A stretch of 64,000 bases of DNA from Blastomussa wellsi (lineage: Eukaryota > Cnidaria > Anthozoa > Scleractinia > Plerogyridae). Shown here in pieces: positions 1 through 13,800 of this stretch; position 1 is the first letter of the stretch, and every line of letters begins with the position of its first letter. The notes beneath the pieces are model-generated. The model was not told where the DNA came from. It searched no databases and saw nothing but the letters and a program-made list of their open reading frames with translations. The stretch spans positions 15,139,862 to 15,203,861 of the forward strand of contig OX393572.1 of NCBI GenBank assembly GCA_947652115.1. Direction: 5' to 3'. A program made the position numbers and the translations under genes.

Positions 1-394
1 AATTGAGCTTTTTTCAAGCGGTTTTCGGCTGAAATGGAAACTAGGCCTGCTACTGAGTAAATCCATACCAATTAGACTGAAATCTGAGAGGTTCAAAAAA
101 TTTGAAAATTTTCCTATGGTCCCCCCTTGGAAAAAAGTCAAAATTGGCCATTTTGGGCACATTTGAAAATTGCATCATTTCTCAGCCACTGGAGCTTCTT
201 TCAAGCGGTTTTTTGCCTGATTAAATACAAGGATCGTTGCCGAGTCCATCCATACCAAGTAGGCTAAGATCGGACAAGTAGTTTCTATTTTAGAGCCTTC
301 CAAAGTCGAGCTAAAAAATCGGCCGATTTTGTAATATTTCCTATGGTCCCCCCTATGAAAGTGGCCATTTTGAAAATCGTGTCATTTCTCCGCC
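1..394. repeat. Representative satellite dimer: half A 1-187, half B 188-394
   Basis: Half A starts at AATTGAGC and ends at CTCAGCC. Half B starts at ACTGGAGC (usually AGTGGAGC) and ends at CTCCGCC. The halves align along most of their length, but B carries about 20-40 extra bases around TTTCTATTTTAGAGCCTTCC and the palindrome AAAATCGGCCGATTTT, which A lacks. The structure suggests an ancestral monomer of roughly 190 bp that duplicated, diverged and was then amplified as a pair. Confidence 0.9.
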
Positions 395-3300
395 AATTGA
401 GCTTTTTTCAAGCTGTTTTCGGCTGAAATGAAAACTAGGCCGACTATTGAGTAAATCTATACCAATTAGACTGAAATCTGAGAGGTTCAAAAAATTTGAA
501 AATTTTCCTATGGTCCCCCCTTGGAAAAAACTCAAAAATTACCCATTTTGGGCACTTTTTGAAAATCGCATCATTTCTCAGCCAGTGGAGCTTTCTTCAA
601 GCAGTTTTTTGCAGGATTAAATACTAGGATAGTCGTCGAGTCCATCCATACCAAGTAGGCTAGGATCGGACAAGTAGTTTCTATTTTAGAGCCTTCCAAA
701 TTCGAGAAAAAAAATCGGCCGATTTTGAAAAATTTCCTATGGTCCCCTCTATGAAAGTGGCCATTTTGAAAATCGTGTCATTTCTCCGCCAATTGAGCTT
801 TTTTCAAGCGGTTTTCGGCTGAAATGAAAACTAGGCCTGCTATTGAGTAAATCCAAACCAATTAGACTGAAATCTGAGAGGTTCAAAAAATTTGAAAATT
901 TTCCTATGGTCCCCCCTTGGAAAAAAGTCAAAAATTGGCCATTTTTGGCAATTTCTATAATCGCATCATTTCTCAGCCAGTGGAACTGTTTTCAAGCGAT
1001 TTTTTGCATGATTAAATACAAAGATAGTTGCCGAGTCCATCCATACAAAGTAGGCTAAGATCGGACAAGTAGTTTCTTTTTTAGGGCCTTCCAAAGTCGA
1101 GCAAAAAAATCGGCCGATTTTAAAAAATTTCCTATGGTCCCCGCTATGAAAGTGGCCATTTTGAAAATCGTGTCATTTCTCCGCCAATTGAGCTTTTTTC
1201 AAGCGTTTTTCGGCTGAAATGAAAACTAGGCCGGCTATTGAGTAAATCCATACCAATTAGACTGAAATTTGAGAGGTCCAAAAAATTTGAAAATTTTCCT
1301 ATGGTCCCCCTTGGAAAAAAGTCAAAAATTGGCCATTTTGGGCACTTTTTAAAATCGCATCATTTCTCCACCAGTGGAGCTTTTTTCAAGTAGATTTTTG
1401 AATGATTAAATACTAGGATAGTTACCGAGTCCATCCATACCAAGTAGGCTAAGATCGGACAAGTAGTTTCTATTTTAGAGCCTTCCAAACTCGAGCTAAA
1501 AAATCGGCCGATTGTGAAAAATTTCCTATGGTCCCCCCTATGAAAGTGGCGATTTTGAAAATCGTGTAATTTCTCCGCCAATTGAGCTTTTTTCAAGCGG
1601 TTTTCGGCTGAAATGAAAACTATGCCGGCTACTGAGTAAATCGATACTAATTAGACTGAAATCTGAGAGGATCAAAAAATTTGAAAATTTTCCTATGGCC
1701 CCCCCTTGGAAAAAAGTCAAAAATTGGCCATTTTAAGCACATTTAAAAATCGCATCATTTCTCAGCCACTGGAGCTTTTTTCATGCGGATTTTTGATCAT
1801 TAAATACTAGGATAGTCGCCGAGTCCATCCATAACAAGTAGGCTAAGATCGGACAAGTAGTTTCTATTTTAGAGCCTTCCAAATTCGAGCTAAAAAATCG
1901 GCCGATTTTGCAAAAATTTCCTATGCTCCCCCTTATGAAAGTGGCCATTTTGAAAATCGTGTGATTTCTCCGCCAATTGAGCTTTTTTCAAGCGGTTTTC
2001 GGCTGAAATGAAAACTAGGCCGGCTACTGAGTAAATCGATACCAATTAGACTGAAATCTGAGAAGTTCAAAAAATTTGAAAATTTTCCTATGGTCCCCCC
2101 TTGGAAAAAAGTCAAAAATTGGCCATTTTGGGCACTTTTGAAAATCGCATCACTCCTCAGCCAGTGGAGCTTTTTTCAAGCGGTTTTCTGCATGATTAAA
2201 TACAAGGGTAGTCGCTGAGTCCATCCATACCAAGTAGGGTAAGATTTGACAAGCAGTTTCTATTTTAGAGCCTTCCAAAATCGAGCTAAAAAATCGGCCG
2301 ATTTTGAAAAATTTCCTATGGTCCGCCCTATGAAAGTGGCCATTTTCAAAATCGTGTCATTTCTCCGCCAATTGAGCTTTTTTCAAGCGGTTTTCGGCTT
2401 AAATGAAAACTAGGCCGGCTACTGAGTAAATCCATACCAATTAGACTGAAATCTGAGAGGTTCAAAAAATTTAAAAATTTTCCTATGGTCCCCCCTTGGA
2501 AAAAAGTCAAAAATTGGCCATTTTGGGCACTTTTGAAAATCGCATCATTTCTCAGCCAGTGGAGCTTCTTTCAAGCGGTTTTTTGCACGATTAAATACAA
2601 GGGTAGCTGGTGAGTCCATCCATACGAAGTAGGCTAAGATCGGACAAGTAGTTTCTATTTTACAGCCTTCCAAATTCGAGCTAAAAAATCGGCCGATTTT
2701 GAAAAATTTCCTATGGTCTGCCCTATGAAAGTGGCCATTTTGAAAATCGTGTCATTTCTTCGCCAATTGAGCTTTTTTTAAGCGGTTTTCGGCTGAAATG
2801 AAAACTAGGCCGGCTACTGAGTAAATCCATACCAATTAGACTGAAATCTGAGAGGTTAAAAAAATTTGAAAATTTTCCTATGGTCCCCCCTTGGAAAAAA
2901 ATAAAAAATTGGCCATTTTGGACACTTTTGAAAATCGTATCATTTCTCAGCAAGTGTAGCTTTTTTCAACCGGTTTTCTGCACGATTAAATACTAGGATA
3001 GTTGCCGAGTCCATCCATACCAAGTAGGCTAAGATCGGACAAGTAGTTTCTATTTTAGTGCCTTCCAAATTCGAGCAAAAAATCGGCCGATTTTGTAAAA
3101 TTTCCTATGGTCCCCCCTATGAAAGTGGCCATTTTGAAAATCGTGTCATTTCTCCGCCAATTGAGCTTTTTTCAAGAGGTTTTCGGCTGAAATGAAAACT
3201 AGGCCGGCTACTGAGTGAATCCATACCAATTAGACTGAAATCTGAGAGGTTCAAAAAATTTGGAAATTTTCCTATGGTCCCCCCTTGGAAAAAAGTAAAA

Positions 3301-3906
3301 AATTGGCCATTTTCGGCTCTTTTTAAAATCGCATCATTTCTCAGCTAGTGGAGCTTTTTCCAAGCACTTTTTTGCCCAATTAAATACTAGGTTAGTTTCC
3401 AAATCCATCCATACCAAGTAGGCTAAGATCGGACAAGTAGTTTCTATTTTAGAGCCTTCCAAAGTCGAGCTAAAAAATCGGCCGATTTTGAAAAATTTCC
3501 TATGGTCCACCCTATGAAAGTGGCCATTTTGAAAATCGTGTCATTTCTCCGCCAATTGAGCTTTTTTCAAGCGGTTTTCGGCTGAAATGAAAACTAGGCC
3601 GGCTACTGAGTAAATCCATACCAATTACACTGAAATATGAGAGGATCAAAAAATTTGAAAATTTTCCTATGGTCCCCCCTTGGAAAAAAGTCAAAAATTG
3701 GCCATTTTGGGCACTTTTGAAAATCGCATCATTTCTCAGCCACTGGAGCTTTTTTCAAGCGGTTTCTTTGATCATTAAATACTAGGATAGTCGCCGAGTC
3801 CATCCATAACAAGTAGGCTAAGATCGGACAAGTAGTTTCTATTTTAGAGCCTTCCAAATTCGAGCTAAAAAATCGGCCGATTTTGAAAAATTTCCTATGC
3901 TCCCCC

Positions 3907-6900
3907 CTATGAAAGTGGCCATTTTGAAAATCGTGTCATTTCTCCGCCAATTGAGCTTTTTTTAAGCGGTTTTCGGCTGTAATGAAAACTAGACCGGCTA
4001 CTGAGTAAATCCATACCAATTAGACTGAAATCTGAGAGGTTCAAAAAATTTGAAAATTTTCCTATGGTCCCCCCTTGGAAAAAAGTCAAAAATTGGCCAT
4101 TTTAGGCACTTTTGAAAATCGCAACATTTCTCAGCCAGTGGAGCTTTTTTCAAGCGGTTCTTTGCAATGATTAAATACAAGGATAGTTGCTGAGTCCATC
4201 CATACCAAACGGACTAAGATCGGACAAGTAGTTTCTATTTTAGAGCCTTCCAAAGTCGAGCCAAAAAATCGGCCGATTTTGAAAAATTTCCTATGGTCCC
4301 CCCTATGAAAGTGGCCATTTTGAAAATCGTGTCATTTCTCCGCCAATTGAGCTTTTTTCAAGCGGTTTTCGGCTGAAATGAAAACTAGGCCGGCTACTGA
4401 GTAAATCCATACCAATTAGACTGAAATCTGAGAGGTTCAAAAAATTTGAAAATTTTCCTATGGTCCCCCCTTGGAAAAAAGTCAAAAATTGGCCATTTTG
4501 GGCACTTTTGAAAATCGCATCATTTCTCAGCCAGTGGAGCTTTTTTCAAGCGGTTTTCTGCAAGATTAAATACAAGGGTAGTCGCTGAGTCCATCCATAC
4601 CAAGTAGGGTAAGATTGGACAAGCAGTTTCTATTTTAGAGCCTTCCAAATTCGAGCCAAAAAATCGGCCGATTTTGAAAAATTTCCTATGGTCCGCCCTA
4701 TGAAAGTGGCCATTTTGAAAATCGTGTCATTTCTCCGCCAATTGAGCTTTTTTCAAGCGGTTTTCGGCTTAAATGAAAACTAGGCCGGCTACTGAGTAAA
4801 TCCATACCAATTAGACTGAAATCTGAGAGGTTCAAAAAATTTAAAAATTTTCCTATGGTCCTCCCTTGGAAAAAAGTCAAAAATTGGCCATTTTGGGCAC
4901 TTTTGAAAATCGCATCATTTCTCAGCCAGTGGAGCTTTTTTCAAGCGGTTTTTTGCACGATTAAATACAAGGGTAGCTGGTGAGTCCATCCATACCAAGT
5001 AGGCTAAGATCGGACAAGTAGTTTCTATTTTACAGCCTTCCAAATTCGAGCTAAAAAATCGGCCGATTTTGGAAATTTTCCTATGGTCTGCCCTATGAAA
5101 GTGGCCACTTTGAAAATCGTGTCATTTCTCCGCCAATTGAGCTTTTTTCAAGCGGTTTTCGGCTGAAATGAAAACTAGGCCGGCTACTGAGTAAATCCAT
5201 ACCAATTAGACTGAAATCTGAGAGGTTCAAAAAATTTGAAAATTTTCCTATGGTCCCCCCTTGGAAAAAAATCAAAAATTGGCCATTTTGGACACTTTTT
5301 AAAATCGTATCATTTCTCAGCAAGTGTAGCTTTTTTCAACCGGTTTTTTGCACGATTAAATACTAGGATAGTTGCCGAGTCCATCCATACCAAGTAGGCT
5401 AAGATCGGAAAAGTAGTTTCTATTTTAGTGCCTTCCAAATTCGAGCAAAAAATCGGCCGATTTTGTAAAATTTCCTATGGTCCCCCCTATGAAAGTGGCC
5501 ATTTTGAAAATCGTGTCATTTCTCCGCCAATTGAGCTTCTTTCAAGCGGTTTTCGGCTGAAATGAAAACTAGGCCGGCTACTGAGTGAATCCATACCAAT
5601 TAGACTGAAATCTGAGAGGTTCAAAAAATTTGGAAATTTTCCTATGGTCCCCCCTTGGAAAAAAGTCAAAAATTGGCCATTTTGGGCACTTTTGAAAATC
5701 GCATCATTTCTCAGCCACTGGAGCTTTTTTCAAGCCGTTTCTTTGATCATTAAATACTAGGATAGTCGCCGAGTCCATCCATAACAAGTAGGCTAAGATC
5801 GGACAAGTAGTTTCTATTTTAGAGCCTTCCAAATTCGAGCTAAAAAATCGGCCGATTTTGAAAAATTTCCTATGCTCCCCCTTATGAAAGTGGCCATTTT
5901 GAAAATCGTGTCATTTCTCCGCCAATTGAGCTTTTTTTAAGCGGTTTTCGGCTGTAATGAAAACTAGACCGGCTACTGAGTAAATCCATACCAATTAGAC
6001 TGAAATCTGAGAGGTTCAAAAAATTTGAAAATTTTCCTATGGTCCCCCCTTGGAAAAAAGTCAAAAATTGGCCATTTTAGGCACTTTTGAAAATCGCAAC
6101 ATTTCTCAGCCAGTGGAGCTTTTTTCAAGCGGTTCTTTGCAATGATTAAATACAAGGATAGCTGCTGAGTCCATCCATACCAAACGGACTAAGATCGGAC
6201 AAGTAGTTTCTATTTTAGAGCCTTCCAAAGTCGAGCTAAAAAATCGGCCGATTTTGAAAAATTTCCTATGGTCCGCCCTATGAAAGTGGCCATTTTGAAA
6301 ATCGTGTCATTTCTCCGCCAATTGAGCTTTTTTCAAGCGGTTTTCGGCTGAAATGAAAACTAGGCCGGCTACTGAGTAAATCCATACCAATTAGACTGAA
6401 ATCTGAGAGGTTCAAAAAATTTGAAAATTTTCCTATGGTCCCCCCTTGGAAAAAAGTCAAAAATTGGCCATTTTGGGCACTTTTGAAAATCGCATCATTT
6501 CTCAGCCAGTGGAGCTTTTTTCAAGCGGTTTTCTGCAAGATTAAATACAAGGGTAGTCGCTGAGTCCATCCATACCAAGTAGGGTAAGATTGGAGAAGCA
6601 GTTTCTATTTTAGAGCCTTCCAAATTCGAGCTAAAAAATCGGCCGATTTTGAAAAATTTCCTATGGTCCGCCCTATGAAAGTGGCCATTTTGAAAATCGT
6701 GTCATTTCTCCGCCAATTGAGCTTTTTTGAAGCGGTTTTCGGCTTAAATGAAAACTAGGCCGGCTACTGAGTAAATCCATACCAATTAGACTGAAATCTG
6801 AGAGGTTCAAAAAATTTAAAAATTTTCCTATGGTCCTCCCTTGGAAAAAAGTCAAAAATTGGCCATTTTGGGCACTTTTGAAAATCGCATCATTTCTCAG

Positions 6901-7856
6901 CCAGTGGAGCTTCTTTCAAGCGGTTTTTTGCACGATTAAATACAAGGGTAGCTGGTGAGTCCATCCATACCAAGTAGGCTAAGATCGGACAAGTAGTTTC
7001 TATTTTACAGCCTTCCAAATTCGAGCTAAAAAATCGGCCGATTTTGGAAATTTTCCTATGGTCTGCCCTATGAAAGTGGCCATTTTGAAAATCGTGTCAT
7101 TTCTCCGCCAATTGAGCTTTTTTCAAGCGGTTTTCGGCTGAAATGAAAACTAGGCCGGCTACTGAGTAAATCCATACCAATTAGACTGAAATCTGAGAGG
7201 TTCAAAAAATTTGAAAATTTTCCTATGGTCCCCCCTTGGAAAAAAATCAAAAATTGGCCATTTTGGACACTTTTGAAAATCGTATCATTTCTCAGCAAGT
7301 GTAGCTTTTTTCAACCGGTTTTTTGCACGATTAAATACTAGGATAGTTGCCGAGTCCATCCATACCAAGTAGGCTAAGATCGGAAAAGTAGTTTCTATTT
7401 TAGTGCCTTCCAAATTCGAGCAAAAAATCGGCCGATTTTGTAAAATTTCCTATGGTCCCCCCTATGAAAGTGGCCATTTTGAAAATCGTGTCATTTCTCC
7501 GCCAATTGAGCTTTTTTCAAGCGGTTTTCGGCTGAAATGAAAACTAGGCCGGCTACTGAGTGAATCCATACCAATTAGACTGAAATCTGAGAGGTTCAAA
7601 AAATTTGGAAATTTTCCTATGGTCCCCCCTTGGAAAAAAGTCAAAAATTGGCCATTTTGGGCAATTTCTAAAATCGCATCATTTCTCAGCTAGTGGAGCT
7701 TTTTTCAAGCGGTTTTTTGCACGATTAAATACAAGGATAGTTGCTGAGTCCATCCATACCAAGTAGGCTAAGATCGGACAAGTAGTTTCTATTTTACAGC
7801 CTTCCAAATTCGAGCTAAAAAATCGGCCGATTTTGAAAAATTTCCTATGGTCCCCC
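3907..7856. repeat. Higher-order repeat: two consecutive 1,975-bp blocks of five dimers
   Basis: Variant dimers recur in the same order at 3907/5882, 4303/6278, 4698/6673, 5093/7068 and 5487/7462, each pair 1,975 bp apart. Within a pair the variants are almost identical, while neighbouring dimers differ more. The diagnostic variant ACCAAACGGACTAAG appears near 4207, 6182, 8552 and 11,713. These steps equal 5, 6 and 8 dimers, so the block was later extended by insertion of extra dimers. For example, the variant dimers at 7857 and 11,414 match each other. Confidence 0.85.
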
Positions 7857-10800
7857 CTATGAAAGTGGCCATTTTGAAAATCGTGTCATTTCTCCGCCAA
7901 TTGAGCTTTTTTCATGCGGTTTACGGCTGAAACGAAAACTAGGCCGGCTACTGAGTAAATTCATACCAATTAGACTGAAATCTGAGAGGTTCAAAAAATT
8001 TGAAAATTTTCCTATGGTCCCCCCTTGGAAAAAAGTCAAAAATTGGCCATTTTGGGCACTTTTGAAAATCGCATCATTTCTCAGCCAGTGGAGCTTTGTT
8101 CAAGCGGTTCTTTGAACGATTAAATACAAGGATAGTTGCTGAGTCCATCCATACCAAGTAGGCTGAGATCGGATAAGTATTTTCTATTTTAGAGGCTTCC
8201 AAAGTCGAGCTAAAAAATCGGCCGATTTTGAAAAATTTCCTATGGTCCGCCCTATGAAAGTGGCCATTTTGAAAATCGTGTCATTTCTCCGCCAATTGAG
8301 CTTTTTTCAAGCGGTTTTCGGCTGTAATGAAAACTAGACCGGCTACTGAGTAAATCCATACCAATTAGACTGAAATCTGAGAGGTTCAAAAAATTTGAAA
8401 ATTTTCCTATGGTCCCCCCTTGGAAAAAAGTCAAAAATTGGCCATTTTAGGCACTTTTGAAAATCGCAACATTTCTCAGCCAGTGGAGCTTTTTTCAAGC
8501 TGTTCTTTGCAATGATTAAATACAAGGATAGTTGCTGAGTCCATCCATACCAAACGGACTAAGATCGGACAAGTAGTTTCTATTTTAGAGCCTTCCAAAG
8601 TCGAGCCAAAAAATCGGCCGATTTTGAAAAATTTCCTATGGTCCCCCCTATGAAAGTGGCCATTTTGAAAATCGTGTCATTTCTCCGCCAATTGAGCTTT
8701 TTTCAAGCGGTTTTAGGCTGAAATGAAAACTAGGCCGCCTACTGAGTAAATCCATACCAATTAGACTGAAATCTGAGAGGTTCAAAAAATTTGAAAATTT
8801 TCCTATGGTCCCCCCTTGGAAAAAAGTCAAAAATTGGCCATTTTGGGCACTTTTGAAAATCGCATCATTCCTCAGCCAGTGGAGCTTTTTTCAAGCGGTT
8901 TTCTGCAATGATTAAATACAAGGGTAGTCGCTGAGTCCATCCATACCAAGTAGGGTAAGATTGGACAAGCAGTTTCTATTTTAGAGCCTTCCAAAGTCGA
9001 GCTAAAAAATCGGCCGATTTTGAAAAATTTCCTATGGTCCGCCCTATGAAAGTGGCCATTTTGAAAATCGTGTCATTTCTCCGCCAATTGAGCTTTTTTC
9101 AAGCGGTTTTCGGCTTAAATGAAAACTAGGCCGGCTACTGAGTAAATCCATACCAATTAGACTGAAATCTGAGAGGTTCAAAAAATTTAAAAATTTTCCT
9201 ATGGTCCCCCCTTGGAAAAAAGTCAAAAATTGGCCATTTTGGGCACTTTTGAAAATCGCATCATTTCTCAGCCAGTAAAGCTTCTTTCAAGCGGTTTTTT
9301 GCACGATTAAATACAAGGGTAGCTGGTGAGTCCATCCATACCAAGTAGGCTAAGATCGGACAAGTAGTTTCTATTTTAGTGCCTTCCAAATTCGAGCTAA
9401 AAAATCGGCCGATTTTGTAAAATTTCCTATGGTCCCCCCTATGAAAGTGGCCATTTTGAAAATCGTGTCATTTCTCCGCCAATTGAGCTTTTTTCAAGAG
9501 GTTTTCGGCTGAAATGAAAACTAGGCCGGCTACTGAGTAAATCCATACCAATTAGACTGAAATCTGAGAGGTTCAAAAAATTTGGAAATTTTCCTATGGT
9601 CCCCGCTTGGAAAAAAGTAAAAAATTGGCCATTTTGGGCTCTTTTTAAAATCGCATCATTTCTCAGCTAGTGGAGCTTTTTCCAAGCACTTTTTTGCCCA
9701 ATTAAATACTAGGTTAGTTTCCAAATCCATCCATACCAAGTAGGCTAAGATCGGACAAGTAGTTTCTATTTTAGAGCCTTCCAAAGTCGAGCTAAAAAAT
9801 TGGCCGATTTTGAAAAATTTCCTATGGTCCCCCCTATGAAAGTGGCCATTTTGAAAATCGTGTCATTTCTCCGCCAATTGAGCTTTCTTCAAGCGGTTTT
9901 CGGCTGAAATGAAAACTAGGCCGGCTTTTGAGCAAATCGATACCAATTAGACTGAAATCTGAGAGGGTCAAAAAATTTGAAAATTTTCCTATGGTCCCCC
10001 CTTGGAAAAAAGTCAAAAATTGGCCATTTTGGGCACTTTTCAAAATCGCATCATTTCTCAGCCAGAGGAGCTTTTTTCAAGCGGTTCTTTTCATGATTAA
10101 ATACAAGGATAGTTGCTAAGTCCATCCATACCAAGTAGGCTAAGATCGGACAAGTAGTTTCTATTTTAGTGCCTTCCAAATTCGAGCAAAAAATCGGCCG
10201 ATTTTGTAAAATTTCCTATGGTCCCCCCTATGAAAGTGGCCATTTTGAAAATCGTGTCATTTCTCCGCCAATTGAGCTTTCTTCAAGCGGTTTTCGGCTG
10301 AAATGAAAACTAGGCCGGCTTTTGAGCAAATCGATACCAATTAGACTGAAATCTGAGAGGGTCAAAAAATTTGAAAATTTTCCTATGGTCCCCCTTTGGA
10401 AAAAAGTCAAAAATTGGCCATTTTGGGCACTTTTCAAAATCGCATCATTTCTCAGCCAGTGGAGCTTTTTTCAAGCGGTTCTTTTCATGATTAAATACAA
10501 GGATAGTTGCTGAGTCCATCCATACCAAGTAGGCTAAGATCGGACAAGTAGTTTCTATTTTAGATCCTTCCAAAAGCCGAGCTAAAAAATCGGCCGATTT
10601 TGAAAAATTTCCTATGGTCCGCCCTATGAAAGTGGCCATTTTGAAAATCGTGTGATTTCTCCGCCAATTGAGCTTTTTTCAAGCGGTTTTCGGCTGAAAT
10701 GAAAACTATGCCGGCTACTGAGTAAATCCATACCAATTAGACTGAAATCTGAGAGGTTCAAAAAATTTGAAAATTTTCCTATGGTCCCCCCTTGGAAAAA

Positions 10801-13800
10801 AGTCAAAAATTGGCCATTTTGGGCACTTTTGAAAATCGCATCATTTCTCAGCCAGTGGAGCTTTTTTCAAGCGCATTTTTGCATGATTAAATACAAGGAT
10901 AGTATCTGAGTCCATCCATACTAAGTAGGCTAAGATCGAACAAGTAGTTTCTATTTTAGAGTCTTCAAAAGTCGAGCTAAAAAATCGGCCGATTTTGAAA
11001 AATTTCCTATGGTCCGCCCTATGAAAGTGGCCATTTTGAAAATCGTGTCATTTCTCCGCCAGTTGAGCTTTTTTCAAGCGGTTTTCGGCTGAAATGAAAA
11101 CTAGGCCGGCTACTGAGTAAATCCATACCAATTAGACTGAAATCTGAGAGGTTCAAAAAATTTGAAAATTTTCCTATGGTCCCCCCTTGGAAAAAAGTCA
11201 AAAATTGGCCATTTTGGGCAATTTCTAAAATCGCATCATTTCTCAGCTAGTGGAGCTTTTTTCAAGCGGTTTTTTGCACGATTAAATACAAGGATAGTTG
11301 CTGAGTCCATCCATACCAAGTAGGCTAAGATCGGACAAGTAGTTTCTATTTTACAGCCTTCCAAATTCGAGCTAAAAAATCGGCCGATTTTGAAAAATTT
11401 CCTATGGTCCCCCCTATGAAAGTGGCCATTTTGAAAATCGTGTCATTTCTCCGCCAATTGAGCTTTTTTCATGCGGTTTACGGCTGAAACGAAAACTAGG
11501 CCGGCTACTGAGTAAATTCATACCAATTAGACTGAAATCTGAGAGGTTCAAAAAATTTGAAAATTTTCCTATGGTCCCCCCTTGGAAAAAAGTCAAAAAT
11601 TGGCCATTTTGGGCACTTTTGAAAATCGCATCATTTCTCAGCCAGTGGAGCTTTTTTCAAGCGGTTCTTTGCAATGATTAAATACAAGGATAGTTGCTGA
11701 GTCCATCCATACCAAACGGACTAAGATCGGACAAGTAGTTTCTATTTTAGAGCCTTCCAAAGTCGAGCCAAAAAATCGGCCGATTTTGAAAAATTTCCTA
11801 TGGTCCCCCCTATGAAAGTGGCCATTTTGAAAATCGTGTCATTTCTCCGCCAATTGAGCTTTTTTCAAGCGGTTTTAGGCTGAAATGAAAACTAGGCCGG
11901 CTACTGAGTAAATCCATACCAATTAGACTGAAATCTGAGAGGTTCAAAAAATTTGAAAATTTTCCTATGGTCCCCCCTTGGAAAAAAGTCAAAAATTGGC
12001 CATTTTGGGCACTTTTGAAAATCGCATCATTTCTCAGCCAGTGGAGCTTTTTTCAAGCGGTTTTCTGCAAGATTAAATACAAGGGTAGTCGCTGAGTCCA
12101 TCCATACCAAGTAGGGTAAGATTGGACAAGCAGTTTCTATTTTAGAGCCTTCCAAATTCGAGCTAAAAAATCGGCCGATTTTGAAAAATTTCCTATGGTC
12201 CGCCCTATGAAAGTGGCCATTTTGAAAATCGTGTCATTTCTCCGCCAATTGAGCTTTTTTCAAGCGGTTTTCGGCTTAAATGAAAACTAGGCCGGCTACT
12301 GAGTAAATCCATACCAATTAGACTGAAATCTGAGAGGTTCAAAAAATTTGAAAATTTTCCTATGGTCCCCCCTTGGAAAAAAATCAAAAATTGGCCATTT
12401 TGGACGCTTTTGAAAATCGTATCATTTCTCAGCAAGTGTAGCTTTTTTCAACCGGTTTTTTGCACGATTAAATACTAGGATAGTTGCCGAGTCCATCCAT
12501 ACCAAGTAGGCTAAGATCGGAAAAGTAGTTTCTATTTTAGTGCCTTCCAAATTCGAGCAAAAAATCGGCCGATTTTGTAAAATTTCCTATGGTCCCCCTT
12601 ATGAAAGTGGCCATTTTGAAAATCGTGTCATTTCTCCGCCAATTTTGCTTTTTTCAAGCGGTTTTCGGCTGAAATGAAAACTAGGCCGGCTACTGAGTGA
12701 ATCCATACCAATTAGACTGAAATCTGAGAGGTTCAAAAAATTTGGAAATTTTCCTATTGTCCCCCCTTGGAAAAATGTCAAAAATTGGCCATTTTGCGCA
12801 ATTTCAAAAATCGCATAATTTTTTAGCCAGTGGAGCTTTTTTCAAGTGGTTATTTGCATGATTAAATACTAGGATAGCCGCCGAGTCCATCCATACCAAG
12901 TAGGCTAAGATCGGACAAGTAGTTTCTATTTTAGAGCCTTCCAAAGTCGAGCTAAAAAATCGGCCGATTTTGAAAAATTTCCTATGGTCCGCCCTATGAA
13001 AGTGGCCATTTTGAAAATCGTGTCATTTCTCCGCCAATTGAGCTTTTTTCAAGCGGTTTTCGGCTGAAATGAAAACTAGGCCGGCTACTGAGTAAATCCA
13101 TACCAATTAGACTGAAATCTGAGAGGTTCAAAAAAATTGAAAATTTTCCTATGGTCCCCCCTTGGAAAAAAGTCAAAAATTGGCCATTTTGGGCACTTTT
13201 AAAAATCGCATCATTTCTGAGCCAGTGGAGATTTTTTCAAGCAGTTCTTTGCATGATTAAATACAAGGATAGTTGCTGAGTCCATCCATACCAAATAGGC
13301 TAAGATCGGACAAGTAGTTTCTATTTTAGAGCCTTCCAAAGTCGAGCTAAAAAATTGGCCGATTTTGAAAAATTTCCTATGGTCCCCCGTATGAAAGTGG
13401 CCATTTTGAAAATCGTGTCATTTCTCCGCCAATTGAGCTTTCTTTAAGCGGTTTTCGGCTGAAATGAAAACTAGGCCGGCTTTTGAGTAAATCGATACCA
13501 ATTAGACTGAAATCTGAGAGGGTCAAAAAATTTGAAAATTTTCCTATGGTCCCCCCTTGGAAAAAAGTCAAAAATTGGCCATTTTGGGCACTTTTCAAAA
13601 TCGCATCATTTCTCAGCCAGTGGAGCTTTTTTCAAGCGGTTCTTTTCATGATTAAATACAAGGATAGTTGCTGAGTCCATCCATACTAAGTAGGCTAAGA
13701 TCGAACAAGTAGTTTCTATTTTAGAGTCTTCAAAAGTCGAGCTAAAAAATCGGCCGATTTTGAAAAATTTCCTATGGTCCGCCCTATGAAAGTGGCCATT

